The notes below the pieces were generated by a model, which saw only the letters and a program-made list of their open reading frames with translations, was not told the DNA's origin and made no database searches. A program made the position numbers and the translations under genes. A stretch of 16,507 nucleotides of DNA from UBA6544 sp049601975 (GTDB lineage Bacteria; Pseudomonadota; Alphaproteobacteria; UBA8366). Position 1 is the stretch's first letter; each line of letters opens with the position of its first letter. Positions 1-7,766 of this stretch are shown here, piece by piece. The stretch covers positions 1-16,507 of the forward strand of contig JBMYRC010000091.1 of NCBI GenBank assembly GCA_049601975.1. Direction: 5' to 3'.

Positions 1-36
1 GCGAATAGGAAACACCAGATGGTTTTATCCGAACAC

Positions 37-164
37 CGTCATTCCGGGGCGTCTCGAAGAGATGAACCTGGAATTATTGCCTGAGCCTTTTATTCGGTGG
101 ACGTTATCAGGGGCGAGGCTCAGGTCATAATTCCGGATAACGCTGCTGCGTTCCCGGAATGACG
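37..164. repeat. Large imperfect palindrome (REP/MITE-like or structured 5' region)
   Basis: A perfect 12-bp inverted repeat (37-48 against 153-164, CGTCATTCCGGG / CCCGGAATGACG) encloses a second stem. In that stem 68-88 pairs with 116-136 over 21 positions, with one mismatch and two G-T pairs. The central loop is 27 nt and the internal loop between the stems is 19 + 16 nt. The structure ends 28 bases before the SDR start codon. The outer GTCATTCC-type ends resemble dispersed palindromic repeats common in alphaproteobacterial genomes. It could instead act as a folded 5' leader or a terminator for a gene left of the window. There is no T-run after the stem and no transposase. Confidence 0.6.
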
Positions 165-192
165 CATAGAGTTAGAGAGGAAGGAAAACAAA

Positions 193-966
193 ATGTCACG
201 ACTGGACGGCAAGATTGCGCTCATCACCGGCGGGGCCTCCGGCTTCGGCGCTTCGACCGGTAAGATTTTCGCGGGCGAAGGCGCCAAGGTCGTGCTCACC
301 GATAAGAACGTCGACGGCGTGCAAGCGGTGGCGCGGGAGATCGGTAATGCCGCGAGCGCGATGGCCCACGACGTGACTTCGGAAGACGATTGGAAATGCG
401 TTGTCGAAGAGACCGTCGCGATGCACGGTAAGCTCGACATCCTCATGAACAACGCCGGGGTTATGGGAACGGGAGCCGCGCAAGATATTGAACACATGAG
501 CCTGGATGAGTGGAAATTTGTTCAAGAGATCAACAGCGATGGTGTCTTCCTTGGATGCCGGGCCGTGATCCAGGCGATGAAGGATAGCGGCGGCGGGTCG
601 ATCATTAATATTTCGTCCACCGCCGGGTTCCGGGCGACACCGGGGATTGCGGCTTACGGCGCGTCGAAGGGCGCAGTGCGGCAATTGACGAAATCGGTCG
701 CGGCCTATTGTGGGCGCAAGGGATACAATATCCGTTGCAACTCAATCCATCCGGGTATGGTACGCACCCCGCTCGGGGAGGCGGTGCTTAAGTATTACGG
801 TAACTTAGAAGAATCGGCCGAGAAGCGAACGCAATCCGTGCCGTTGGGGCGTCTCGGCGAGGTCGAGGATGTGGCCTATGCGGCGCTCTATCTGGCGTCG
901 GACGAGGCCCGGTATATCAACAGCAACGAGTTGGTCGTCGATGGCGGCATGCTCGGCGGCGGTTAG
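193..966 (+). CDS. SDR family NAD(P)-dependent oxidoreductase
   Basis: A 257-aa classical short-chain dehydrogenase/reductase, expected to be a cytosolic enzyme interconverting a secondary alcohol and a ketone. The Rossmann glycine motif TGGASGFG is at residues 12-19. Asp37 ends the second strand, which favours NAD(H) over NADP(H). NNAG is at 86-89. The catalytic tetrad is Asn114, Ser142, Tyr155 and Lys159 (YGASK). The length is typical of the classical class. The ATG has a strong purine-rich ribosome site (AGAGGAAGGAAA) just upstream. The luciferase-like gene follows after 12 bp, so the two are probably co-transcribed and may act on one substrate. The substrate cannot be read from the sequence; the family is broad (steroids, sugars, polyols, cyclic alcohols). 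Confidence 0.93.
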   Translation: MSRLDGKIALITGGASGFGASTGKIFAGEGAKVVLTDKNVDGVQAVAREIGNAASAMAHDVTSEDDWKCVVEETVAMHGKLDILMNNAGVMGTGAAQDIEHMSLDEWKFVQEINSDGVFLGCRAVIQAMKDSGGGSIINISSTAGFRATPGIAAYGASKGAVRQLTKSVAAYCGRKGYNIRCNSIHPGMVRTPLGEAVLKYYGNLEESAEKRTQSVPLGRLGEVEDVAYAALYLASDEARYINSNELVVDGGMLGGG

Positions 967-978
967 AGAGAGACGACC

Positions 979-2202
979 ATGAAATTCGGCATTTTCTATG
1001 AGTTGCAACTGCCCCGCCCCTGGGAAACGGGTTCGGAACATCAGCTGTTTAAGAACGCGCTCGATCAAGTGGAATTGGCGGATGGGCTGGGCGTCGACTA
1101 CGCTTGGATGGTTGAGCATCATTTTCTCGAGGAATATTCCCACTGCCCGGCACCGGAAGTATTTCTGGGTGCTGCTAGCCAACGCACCAAGGACATCCGT
1201 CTCGGTCACGGCATCATTCAGCTGACCACCAATCATCCAGCCCGCGTCGCCGAACGCGTGGCGACTCTCGATCTGATCAGCGATGGCCGGGTTGAGTTTG
1301 GTATGGGTGAAGGTGGCAGCCTTACGGAACTCGCTCCCTTTGATCGCACCATTCCGGAGAAGCGCGAAGTGTGGGAAGACGCGGTCCGCGCGGTCATGCC
1401 GATGTTCGCCGATGGCGGATTCGAATATGACGGTCCCCATTTCAAATTTCCGCTCCGCAATGTCCTGCCGAAACCGGTACAAAAACCGCACCCGCCGCTC
1501 TGGGTTGCGTGCTCGCAATTGCAGACGATAGAGATGGCGGGACGTCGGGGGATGGGAGCTCTCGGTTTTCAGTTCATTAGCGCCGACGCCGCCCACGCTT
1601 GGGTGCATGCGTATTACAATTCCTTTACCAAGCGCATGGATAAACTGACCAATTATGAAACCAACCCGAACATGGCGCTGGTCAGCTACTTCATGTGCGC
1701 GGAGACAGACGAGGAAGCGCGGCGGCGCGCAGACGGTATTCCGTTCTTCCAGTTCGCATTGAAATTCTATAGCGCCGACCGCCTCGGCGAAGGCCGCGAC
1801 CGCCCGCCGCCGGGCACGGTCGACCTCTGGGCTGAGTACGAAGCCTGGAAAAAGGCCAATCCCGAAGGCCATGCCAAGGCAATTTCCGGCGGCTTAATTG
1901 GCTCACCCGAGACCATCCGCAACCGGTTACGGAAATATTCAAGCTCCCATGTGGATCAGATCATCCTGCTCAATCAGGCAGGTAAGAATTCCCACGAGCA
2001 CATTTGTGAAAGCCTTGAGCTGTTCGCGAACGAGGTCATGCCCGAATTCCAAGAGATGGAGCCCGAGCATCAGGAGTGGAAACGCCAGGTCCTTGAAGGC
2101 GAGATCGAGTTGGAAGAACTGGACACCGATCCCTACCAAAGCCGGTTCAGCGAAAACTCCGTGCAGCTGGATCCGGTGAAGACGGCGGCGGCGGGGGATT
2201 AA
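979..2202 (+). CDS. LLM class flavin-dependent oxidoreductase (luciferase-like monooxygenase)
   Basis: A 407-aa protein of the bacterial luciferase-like TIM-barrel family, which uses reduced FMN (or F420 in some members) for monooxygenation or hydride transfer. The start MKFGIFYELQLPRPW is the typical first strand. It is followed by the family pattern EHHF near residue 50, a HGIIQLTTNHPARVAER segment near residues 80-95 and DLISDGRVEFGMGEG near 100-115, part of the flavin/substrate region. A late G-S-P-E-T motif (about 315) is typical for the C-terminal third. The last ~60 residues are acidic and extend past the usual barrel end. It lies 12 bp after the SDR gene, consistent with one operon. 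This pair resembles degradation modules for cyclic or aromatic compounds, but no substrate can be assigned. Confidence 0.92.
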   Translation: MKFGIFYELQLPRPWETGSEHQLFKNALDQVELADGLGVDYAWMVEHHFLEEYSHCPAPEVFLGAASQRTKDIRLGHGIIQLTTNHPARVAERVATLDLISDGRVEFGMGEGGSLTELAPFDRTIPEKREVWEDAVRAVMPMFADGGFEYDGPHFKFPLRNVLPKPVQKPHPPLWVACSQLQTIEMAGRRGMGALGFQFISADAAHAWVHAYYNSFTKRMDKLTNYETNPNMALVSYFMCAETDEEARRRADGIPFFQFALKFYSADRLGEGRDRPPPGTVDLWAEYEAWKKANPEGHAKAISGGLIGSPETIRNRLRKYSSSHVDQIILLNQAGKNSHEHICESLELFANEVMPEFQEMEPEHQEWKRQVLEGEIELEELDTDPYQSRFSENSVQLDPVKTAAAGD

Positions 2203-2216
2203 CAACGTTGTAATTC

Positions 2217-2251
2217 CAGATCACCCTTTGGGTTTCCGGAATGGTGATCTG
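2217..2251. terminator. Inverted repeat between convergent genes, possible bidirectional terminator
   Basis: A 9-bp perfect inverted repeat, CAGATCACC (2217-2225) and GGTGATCTG (2243-2251), sits between the convergent ends of the luciferase-like gene (2202) and the MBL-fold gene (2266). The loop is 17 nt. There is no clear T-run on either side, so it may be a palindromic repeat rather than an intrinsic terminator. The TCCGGAATG stretch beside it resembles the end of the palindrome at 37-164. Confidence 0.4.
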
Positions 2252-2265
2252 TGCTGGGATGGTTG

Positions 2266-3123
2266 TCAGTCCAAATACTCGAACCGGAACGCATCACCCT
2301 GGCTGACGACCCGGCCCACCGAGGGCAGCGGGAAGTGGGCGGTCATCACAATTTTGTCCTGATCCGCATGCGCCTCGAGGAATGTCTGCCGTGTGGCGCT
2401 GGCCATCGCTTGATCCAGATCGACGGTCGGGCAAAGCGACGTACAAATGCATTGCAGTGGTGAATGCAACAGGTCGCCCGACATGGTGCCAAGTACACCG
2501 TTCGATGTCATTTGCACCGCGACATGACCCGCCGTGTGGCCCGGCGTGGGCGTCAACGAGATATTGTCATCGAGGGCGAAATCCATAGCTACCAGCTCCG
2601 CCTGTTTGGCTTCCATGATCGGCAGTACGCTCTCTCGGAAGACGATGTTATTTGATTCCGCGTGGGACTCGTATTCCGGTTGTGAGAAAATGTATTTCGC
2701 ATTCGGGAATGTCGGGACCCAGCGCCCATCTTCTAGCTTTGTGTTCCAGCCGCAATGGTCCACATGCAAATGGGTGCAGAAGACATAGTCGATCTCAGTC
2801 GGATCGACGCCGGCGGCCTTCAGATTTCTGAGATAAGTGTCATCTCGGCGATCATTCCAATCGGGGACCCATTTGAACTTCTTATGGCAACCGACGCAGG
2901 TGTCGATCAGGATCGTGTGGTGCTTGGTGCGGACCAGATAGGATTGGATCGGTAGGATCATCTTACCGCTGCTGGGAGAGACGGCGTTTGGCAGCAGCCA
3001 GTCTTTATGGGCGTCGAACATCTCCGGCGTGAAGCCGTCGAAGAATTCTTCTAGGGTCATGAACTCGGCCATCTGTTCCAAGACCGACGTCACCTCGATA
3101 TCGCCCAACTGCCAATCGGCCAT
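2266..3123 (-). CDS. MBL-fold metallo-hydrolase
   Basis: A 285-aa metallo-beta-lactamase fold protein. The dinuclear metal site is complete by motif: His118-x-His120-x-Asp122-His123 (HLHVDH), His196 (PGHTAGH), Asp217 (SGDLLH) and His263 (TAHFP). It is soluble, with no signal peptide or membrane segment. In this family such enzymes act as lactonases, thioesterases, glyoxalase II-like enzymes or other ester hydrolases; the substrate is not evident. A GGGGA ribosome site lies 6-7 nt before the ATG. The gene follows trpE(G) on the same strand after about 70 bp without a visible intrinsic terminator, so read-through from the trp promoter is possible. No direct metabolic link to tryptophan is shown by the sequence. 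Confidence 0.92.
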   Translation of the reverse strand: MADWQLGDIEVTSVLEQMAEFMTLEEFFDGFTPEMFDAHKDWLLPNAVSPSSGKMILPIQSYLVRTKHHTILIDTCVGCHKKFKWVPDWNDRRDDTYLRNLKAAGVDPTEIDYVFCTHLHVDHCGWNTKLEDGRWVPTFPNAKYIFSQPEYESHAESNNIVFRESVLPIMEAKQAELVAMDFALDDNISLTPTPGHTAGHVAVQMTSNGVLGTMSGDLLHSPLQCICTSLCPTVDLDQAMASATRQTFLEAHADQDKIVMTAHFPLPSVGRVVSQGDAFRFEYLD

Positions 3124-3145
3124 TTGTATTCCCCTATATTGCAGA

Positions 3146-3190
3146 CCTCATCCTGAACCAGATTTAGATCAGGCGATATCCTTCGACAGG
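3146..3190. repeat. Degenerate copy or fragments of a dispersed palindromic repeat
   Basis: In the gap between the MBL-fold gene and trpE(G), CCTCATCCTGAACC (3146-3159) and CCTTCGACAGG (3180-3190) match parts of the arms of the better-preserved element at 8623-8681. The order and pairing are broken, so this looks like a decayed or rearranged copy. It may separate the two genes' transcripts only weakly. Confidence 0.35.
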
Positions 3191-3193
3191 TGG

Positions 3194-5359
3194 CTACCCC
3201 GCCGCCGCCACCGCCATGCCGACCACATTGCGGATCACCTGCAAGCCGTGATCGTTCTCCAATGTTAGGATCGATTCGGGATGGAACTGTACCGCCCAGA
3301 TCGGCAGGCTTTCGTGACAAATGGCCATTGCGACATTGTCGTCGGTGCGGCCCAATACTTTGATGCCGTCGGGAGCTTTGTCCGCGTTGAAGTAGATCGA
3401 ATGATAGCGCGCCGTGGTAAAGGCGGGCGGTAGGTCCGCAAACATCGGAGACGATTCAACGATGACCGTCGACGGTTTTCCGTGCATCGGATAATTGAGG
3501 AATTTTAGCTCTGCGCCGAAATATTCTGCGATCCCTTGTAGGCCGAGGCAGACGCCAAACATCGGTAGGTTCCGTTTCAAGCACGCGCTAATCGTCTCCT
3601 TCATGGCGAAATCCGAGGGCTCGCCCGGTCCCGGTGAGAACACCACGAGGTCGGGCGCGATAGCGTCCAATTGTGCCATATCAAAGCCGAACCGCATGGT
3701 CTGGACTTCGGCCCCGGTCTGGCGGAAATAGTTCGCTAAAGTGTGGACGAAGGAATCCTCGTGATCGATCAGCAGGATGCGTTTGCCGGCACCGGTCTGC
3801 GCTTGCATCGGTGTTTCCGCGTTATGGCCCGCCGGGGTCGGCTTGCTGATCGCATCGAGGAAAGCCGAGGCCTTCAGATGAATTTCGTTCTCTTCCTCGT
3901 TCGGGTCGGAATCGTACAATAGCGTGGCTCCCGCGCGGACTGAGGCGATGCCGTCCTTGAACTGGATCGTCCGCAAGGTGAGGCCGGTGTTCATATTACC
4001 GTTGGCGAAGGCCGCTCCGACGGCGCCACCATACCAGCGACGCGGCGAGCGTTCATGATCCTCGATAAACTGCATTGCCCATTTCTTCGGCGCACCGGTG
4101 ACTGTGACCGCCCAGGCGTGCGAGAGGAACGCGTCGAGAGCGTCGTATTCCGATCGCAACGTGCCGACCACGTGGTCGACCGTGTGGATCAACCGCGAAT
4201 ACATCTCGATCTGACGCCGTCCGATAACCTTCACCGATCCCGGCTCGCAGATGCGAGATTTATCGTTACGGTCGACATCAGTGCACATGGTAAGCTCCGA
4301 CTCGTCCTTCTTCGAGTTCAGCAAGGTCAGGATTTGACTGGCGTCATGGATCGGATCGGTGCCGCGTCGGATGGTGCCGGAAATCGGGCAGGTCTCGACC
4401 TGACGACCGTCGACCCGTACGAACATTTCAGGCGAAGCGCCGACGAGATATTCTTGTTCGCCAATATTCATGAAGAAGCCGTAGGGGGCCGGATTGACCT
4501 TCATCAACCGCCGGAAGATGACCGAAGGGGGCTCCTCGACCGGCTGCCAGGTGTTTACGCCGGGGACGGTTTCGAACAAGTCACCGGACTTGAAGTATTC
4601 CTTGGCCTTGCTGACCGTCACACCGTATTCGCCGGGCTGGTGATCGCTCGCTGTCGGTGCGGGATCGGCGAATTTGAATTCTTCCACGGGGCCGCTCCGC
4701 GCCATGCCTGCGGTCGAGTGACCGTCGACTTCGAACTCGTAATTATGCCACAGCGCCTCGCCGCGTTGATGGTCGACCAGGAGCAAGCGGTCCGGCAGAT
4801 AGAGCAGTAGATCGCGCTGATCACCGTCGAGATTCTGTTTGCGGTCCAGCGGCTCGAACTGGAACGCCAGATTATAGCCGAATGATCCGTAGAGGCCGAA
4901 GAAAGCTTCTTCTTGCGGCGCGCTGAAGAAATCCAGGAATTCGCGTACCAAGGAGAAGGTCGAGGGCTGCTTGCTGCGTTGCTCTTCGGGGAAGCGCTCG
5001 GTCGATTGCTTGATCTGGACGGTAAAACCGTCGTCCGTTAGCGCGTGACTCTCAAGGAAGTCCAATTCTGGCAGACGTTTAGCAACGGCATCGACAAGTA
5101 ACCGACCGCGGCCGCTGAGCGCCCGCACTCGCGCGGCGCGGCCTATTGCGGAGACCTCCACCGGAGGATCGATGAAGCCCATATCCCAACGCGTGTATCG
5201 ACCCGGATACTCAAAGTCGGAGGAAAGCAGGACGCCGCGATGCGAGTCGAGCGAGTCGACCAACAGCATGCGCGCGCCTTCATAGGTTTCGGTTTCCGTG
5301 GTACGGCGCACTGTGACGCCGCCCTTGGTGGTAAAGTCGTTATTTTCCATATTCGTCAT
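3194..5359 (-). CDS. trpE(G): Fused anthranilate synthase TrpE-TrpG
   Basis: This enzyme makes anthranilate from chorismate and glutamine, the first committed step of tryptophan synthesis, with both subunits in one chain of about 721 aa. The chorismate-binding TrpE part fills roughly residues 1-510, with PISGTIRRG, DVDRNDKSRICEPGSV, TVTGAPKKWAM and the late RAGATLLYDSDPNEEENE blocks. A short linker leads to the class I glutamine amidotransferase part (about 527-720). Its triad is Cys604 (GVCLGLQG), His693 and Glu695 (FHPES), and SPGPGEP is also present. I chose the ATG at 5359 because AAGGAAG sits 8 nt upstream; an in-frame TTG at 5377 would add six residues. Fused trpE(G) is characteristic of rhizobia and Azospirillum, where Trp feedback inhibition is known. 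A trp attenuator precedes it. Confidence 0.97.
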   Translation of the reverse strand: MTNMENNDFTTKGGVTVRRTTETETYEGARMLLVDSLDSHRGVLLSSDFEYPGRYTRWDMGFIDPPVEVSAIGRAARVRALSGRGRLLVDAVAKRLPELDFLESHALTDDGFTVQIKQSTERFPEEQRSKQPSTFSLVREFLDFFSAPQEEAFFGLYGSFGYNLAFQFEPLDRKQNLDGDQRDLLLYLPDRLLLVDHQRGEALWHNYEFEVDGHSTAGMARSGPVEEFKFADPAPTASDHQPGEYGVTVSKAKEYFKSGDLFETVPGVNTWQPVEEPPSVIFRRLMKVNPAPYGFFMNIGEQEYLVGASPEMFVRVDGRQVETCPISGTIRRGTDPIHDASQILTLLNSKKDESELTMCTDVDRNDKSRICEPGSVKVIGRRQIEMYSRLIHTVDHVVGTLRSEYDALDAFLSHAWAVTVTGAPKKWAMQFIEDHERSPRRWYGGAVGAAFANGNMNTGLTLRTIQFKDGIASVRAGATLLYDSDPNEEENEIHLKASAFLDAISKPTPAGHNAETPMQAQTGAGKRILLIDHEDSFVHTLANYFRQTGAEVQTMRFGFDMAQLDAIAPDLVVFSPGPGEPSDFAMKETISACLKRNLPMFGVCLGLQGIAEYFGAELKFLNYPMHGKPSTVIVESSPMFADLPPAFTTARYHSIYFNADKAPDGIKVLGRTDDNVAMAICHESLPIWAVQFHPESILTLENDHGLQVIRNVVGMAVAAAG

Positions 5360-5418
5360 GGCATCAGCTTCCTTCAAGTCTTCCTCGACCGTCCGAGCCC
5401 CGAGCGATGCCGACGTCG

Positions 5419-5453
5419 AAAAAACAAATGGCTGCCCGGGTTCCGGCAGCCAT
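5419..5453 (-). terminator. trp attenuator terminator hairpin
   Basis: On the - strand, ATGGCTGCC (5453-5445) pairs perfectly with GGCAGCCAT (5436-5428) across an 8-nt loop. TTTGTTTTTT (5428-5419) follows directly. This is a textbook intrinsic terminator lying between the trpL stop codon and trpE(G). Its left arm overlaps the segment that can pair with the upstream antiterminator. Confidence 0.93.
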
Positions 5454-5499
5454 CGAATTCACACATAAGAGTTTGGGCCGCCGTTTTATGAACGCAGCC
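5445..5499 (-). promoter_or_regulatory. trp attenuator alternative hairpins (anti-antiterminator and antiterminator)
   Basis: Three - strand segments compete. Segment 1, GGCTGC (5499-5494), overlaps the last Trp codon of trpL. It can pair with segment 2, GCGGCC (5481-5476), six pairs including one G-U. Segment 2, extended to GGCGGCC (5482-5476), can instead pair with segment 3, GGCTGCC (5451-5445), seven pairs including one G-U. Segment 3 is the left arm of the terminator. A ribosome stalled on the Trp codons would mask segment 1, leaving 2:3 to form and preventing termination. Base pairing was checked by eye; the mechanism is inferred from known trp attenuators. Confidence 0.85.
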
Positions 5500-5539
5500 A
5501 CCACCAATTTGATTTCGTAATCGCAAATGTGTCTCTCAT
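5486..5539 (-). CDS. trpL: trp operon leader peptide TrpL
   Basis: A 17-codon open frame encodes MRDTFAITKSNWWWLRS, ending in TAA, with three consecutive Trp codons (UGG UGG UGG) at residues 12-14. It lies 126 bp upstream of the trpE(G) ATG and immediately before the attenuator hairpins. Ribosome stalling at the Trp codons when charged tRNA-Trp is scarce would allow trpE(G) transcription. There is no Shine-Dalgarno before the ATG, and the likely promoter places the transcript start at or within a few bases of the ATG. Translation is therefore probably leaderless, as reported for Sinorhizobium meliloti trpL. In that species the released leader RNA and peptide also act in trans; whether this one does is unknown. 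Confidence 0.93.
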   Translation of the reverse strand: MRDTFAITKSNWWWLRS

Positions 5540-5547
5540 GATGGCGC

Positions 5548-5577
5548 TATAGAGCCATAAAGCCGCGCGACGGTCAA
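5548..5577 (-). promoter_or_regulatory. Probable trpL-trpE(G) promoter
   Basis: On the - strand, TTGACC (5577-5572) is followed after 18 nt by TCTATA (5553-5548), a fair match to housekeeping sigma-70 -35/-10 elements. It sits 8 nt before the trpL ATG, so the predicted transcript start falls essentially on that codon. This agrees with leaderless trpL in related alphaproteobacteria. Confidence 0.6.
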
Positions 5578-5681
5578 TTGGGATTTGGTGGGCGCGAAGT
5601 TGTCCGGACCTTTCCCTGTTCAAGGCTCAATCGCGTTATACTTCACTGGCAGGACATTTACTCCCGAGGGGACTGACCGCG

Positions 5682-6824
5682 ATGGATTACAAGCGTATTT
5701 CGGCGGATTGCCACATCGATATGTGCTGGATGCCGCCCGACTTGTTCACGAGCGAGGCCGCCGCCGCCATGAAGGATCGGATGCCGTATGTCACCGACGG
5801 TCCGGACGGCCCGTATTGGACCTGCAAGAATGGCACGTCTTTCGGCTTGAAGAATGGCTTGGGCCCGGCGGGTGCGAAGTATATTCCGGGAACCCACGCG
5901 CGGGCTGATTTAATGGCGGCGACCGGCCTCTATGATGACGGTAAGAAGGACATTCGCCGGGTCTCGACGCCGGAACTTCGGCTCAAAGACATGGAGCGCG
6001 ACAATGTCGACGCGGAGGTGATGTACGGTATTCTGGGGGCTGCCTCGAAACTGCAAGATCACGACGCCGCGAATGAGATGTACCGCATCTATAACGATTG
6101 GTTGGCGGCGGAATTCCTGAAATACCCGGACCGGCAAATTCCGCTGGCCTGTCTGCCGTATGGCGATCCGGATGCGTCGGCAAAGGAAATTTTCCGGGCG
6201 GCCGATCTTGGTTTGAAGGGACTCGAGCTATCGTGCTCCTGGGATATGGAGCCGATGTATCATCCGATGTGGAAGCCGATTTGGGAGGCCGTGAATGAGA
6301 CCGGCTTGCCGCTGCATTTCCACACATTTCCGGCGGTCCCGATCGATAAATTTGGTGATTACGATCAAATGACCCGCCGAGCGGCGATCTTTACCGTCGT
6401 CTCGGGTTTTCAGATGCATCTGATTAACATTGTCGCGGCGGTGATCGGCGGCGGTGTCTTAGAGACCTATCCGAATGTGCGTATCGCCTTGGGCGAAAGC
6501 GGTATCGGCTGGTTGCCTTATGCGCTCGACCGGATGGATTTCGAATGGGAAGACCGCTTCCACGACCTCAATCTCAAGATGAAGCCGAGCGATTATTGGA
6601 AGCGTCAATGCAAGGCGACATTCCAATATGACATGATCGGCGCCCGCATGATCGACGATATTGGCCTTGAGACATTGATGTGGGGCTCGGACTATCCACA
6701 TGGAGATGGTGTGTGGCCTGATTCAGATAAATATATCGAAGAGCAGTTCGCCGGATTGTCGGCGGATCAAATCCACAAGATCACCTGTGAGAACGCCGGT
6801 AAGTTTTACGGGTTGATGAGTTAA
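5682..6824 (+). CDS. Amidohydrolase family protein (amidohydrolase-2 / ACMSD-like TIM barrel)
   Basis: A 380-aa metal-dependent TIM-barrel hydrolase or decarboxylase. The first metal-binding strand is ADCHID (Asp9, His11). A second His pair is at 212-214 (LHFHTFP). The late strand WGSDYPHGDGVWPDS holds the metal/catalytic Asp337. This pattern fits the amidohydrolase-2 group, which includes ACMSD and gamma-resorcylate decarboxylases, often with one Zn or Mn. The protein is soluble. A GAGGGGA ribosome site lies 9 nt before the ATG. The gene is divergent from the trp leader and shares its 140-bp upstream region; TTATAC at 5636-5641 is a possible -10 without a convincing -35. A terminator follows. 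The substrate (aromatic acid, lactone or amide) cannot be set from sequence alone. Confidence 0.92.
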   Translation: MDYKRISADCHIDMCWMPPDLFTSEAAAAMKDRMPYVTDGPDGPYWTCKNGTSFGLKNGLGPAGAKYIPGTHARADLMAATGLYDDGKKDIRRVSTPELRLKDMERDNVDAEVMYGILGAASKLQDHDAANEMYRIYNDWLAAEFLKYPDRQIPLACLPYGDPDASAKEIFRAADLGLKGLELSCSWDMEPMYHPMWKPIWEAVNETGLPLHFHTFPAVPIDKFGDYDQMTRRAAIFTVVSGFQMHLINIVAAVIGGGVLETYPNVRIALGESGIGWLPYALDRMDFEWEDRFHDLNLKMKPSDYWKRQCKATFQYDMIGARMIDDIGLETLMWGSDYPHGDGVWPDSDKYIEEQFAGLSADQIHKITCENAGKFYGLMS

Positions 6825-6849
6825 TAACCTCCCTGCGTTCGACACTTCG

Positions 6850-6875
6850 GGCGGGCTTAGGCCCGCCTCTTTGTT
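6850..6875 (+). terminator. Intrinsic terminator after the amidohydrolase gene
   Basis: GGCGGGC (6850-6856) pairs with GCCCGCC (6861-6867) over a TTAG tetraloop, followed by TCTTTGTT (6868-6875). It lies 25 bp after the amidohydrolase stop and separates that gene from the tandem hydrolase pair. Confidence 0.8.
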
Positions 6876-6902
6876 GACCGAGGCAATGGGACGAGACTGT
6901 TC

Positions 6903-7766
6903 ATGACCGAAGCGAAGACTATTGAGTTTGAATCCGCTGAAGGATTCCCGATCGCAGCTGATATCTACGGCGATCCGTCCAACGATCCGATATTGTTCAT
7001 GCATGGCGGCGGCCAAACCCGGCATGCTTGGGGAGGTGCCGCGGCGGCGCTTGCCAAGCGGGGCTGGTACACGATCAGCATGGATCATCGCGGCCACGGC
7101 GACAGCGGCTGGTCGCCTTCCGCCAGCTATGAGTTGGACGACTTCACTGCTGACTTTCACGCGGTGCAGAAGCAAATCGGGCGCAAGGCGGTGGTTTGTG
7201 GCGCATCGCTTGGCGGGCGCACCGCGCTGATGGCGCTCGGCGAAGGATCGCAAGACCTGACCACGGCGTTGATCTTGGTTGATATCGCACCCAAGACCGA
7301 GGCCGCGGGAGTTGCGCGCATTCAGCAGTTCATGCGCGCTAATCTCGATGGGTTTGCAAATCTGGAAGAGGCGGCGGATGCGGTCTCGGCGTATCGCCAT
7401 CACCGGTCCCGGCCAAAAGACGTCAGCGGGCTGAAGAAGAATTTGCGGTTGAAGGATGATGGGCGCTGGTATTGGCATTGGGACCCGAAATATCTTGATC
7501 GTAAGGACCGCAACGATCCGATGCATATTGACCGGGTTCGTATCGCCACACCCAACATCAAGGTGCCGACCTTGCTGATTCGAGGCGGTAGCAGCGATGT
7601 GGTCAGCCCGGAAGGGGTGCAGGATTTCCTCACGCTTCTGCCGACCGCACAATTCATCGATGTGGCCGATGCCGGGCATATGGTGGCGGGCGACAAGAAC
7701 GACATTTTCACCGACGCGGTGGTCGATTTTCTCGGCCAGACCTTTGCGGAGCATGCGGCGGAGTGA
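6903..7766 (+). CDS. Alpha/beta hydrolase, first of a tandem pair
   Basis: A 287-aa alpha/beta-hydrolase fold protein, probably a cytosolic esterase, lactonase or C-C/epoxide-type hydrolase. HGGGQTRH near residue 35 supplies the oxyanion hole. The nucleophile elbow GASLGG carries Ser102, the acid is Asp232 (GGSSDVV) and the base is His259 (DAGHMV), giving a complete Ser-Asp-His triad. A Ser nucleophile rather than Asp argues against a haloalkane dehalogenase or epoxide hydrolase. The cap region includes HRSRPKDVSGLKKNLR near 168-183, shared almost unchanged with its neighbour. The gene overlaps the next hydrolase by 4 bp. Only a weak ribosome site precedes the ATG. The substrate is unknown. 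Confidence 0.92.
   Translation: MTEAKTIEFESAEGFPIAADIYGDPSNDPILFMHGGGQTRHAWGGAAAALAKRGWYTISMDHRGHGDSGWSPSASYELDDFTADFHAVQKQIGRKAVVCGASLGGRTALMALGEGSQDLTTALILVDIAPKTEAAGVARIQQFMRANLDGFANLEEAADAVSAYRHHRSRPKDVSGLKKNLRLKDDGRWYWHWDPKYLDRKDRNDPMHIDRVRIATPNIKVPTLLIRGGSSDVVSPEGVQDFLTLLPTAQFIDVADAGHMVAGDKNDIFTDAVVDFLGQTFAEHAAE

Noticed and set aside
805..1872. Long - strand open frame opposite the SDR and luciferase-like genes
   Set aside because: It has no recognisable motif and lies antisense to two genes with complete family signatures; high GC with codon bias makes such antisense frames common.
4055..4810. Long + strand open frame opposite trpE(G)
   Set aside because: Its translation shows no family features, while the - strand codes for conserved TrpE blocks throughout.
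5585..5908. + strand open frame overlapping the amidohydrolase start
   Set aside because: It runs out of frame through conserved amidohydrolase sequence and has no motif; the ATG at 5682 has its own ribosome site.
6874..6902. TTGACC before the first alpha/beta hydrolase as a -35 element
   Set aside because: The matching -10 would overlap the start codon and has no consensus.
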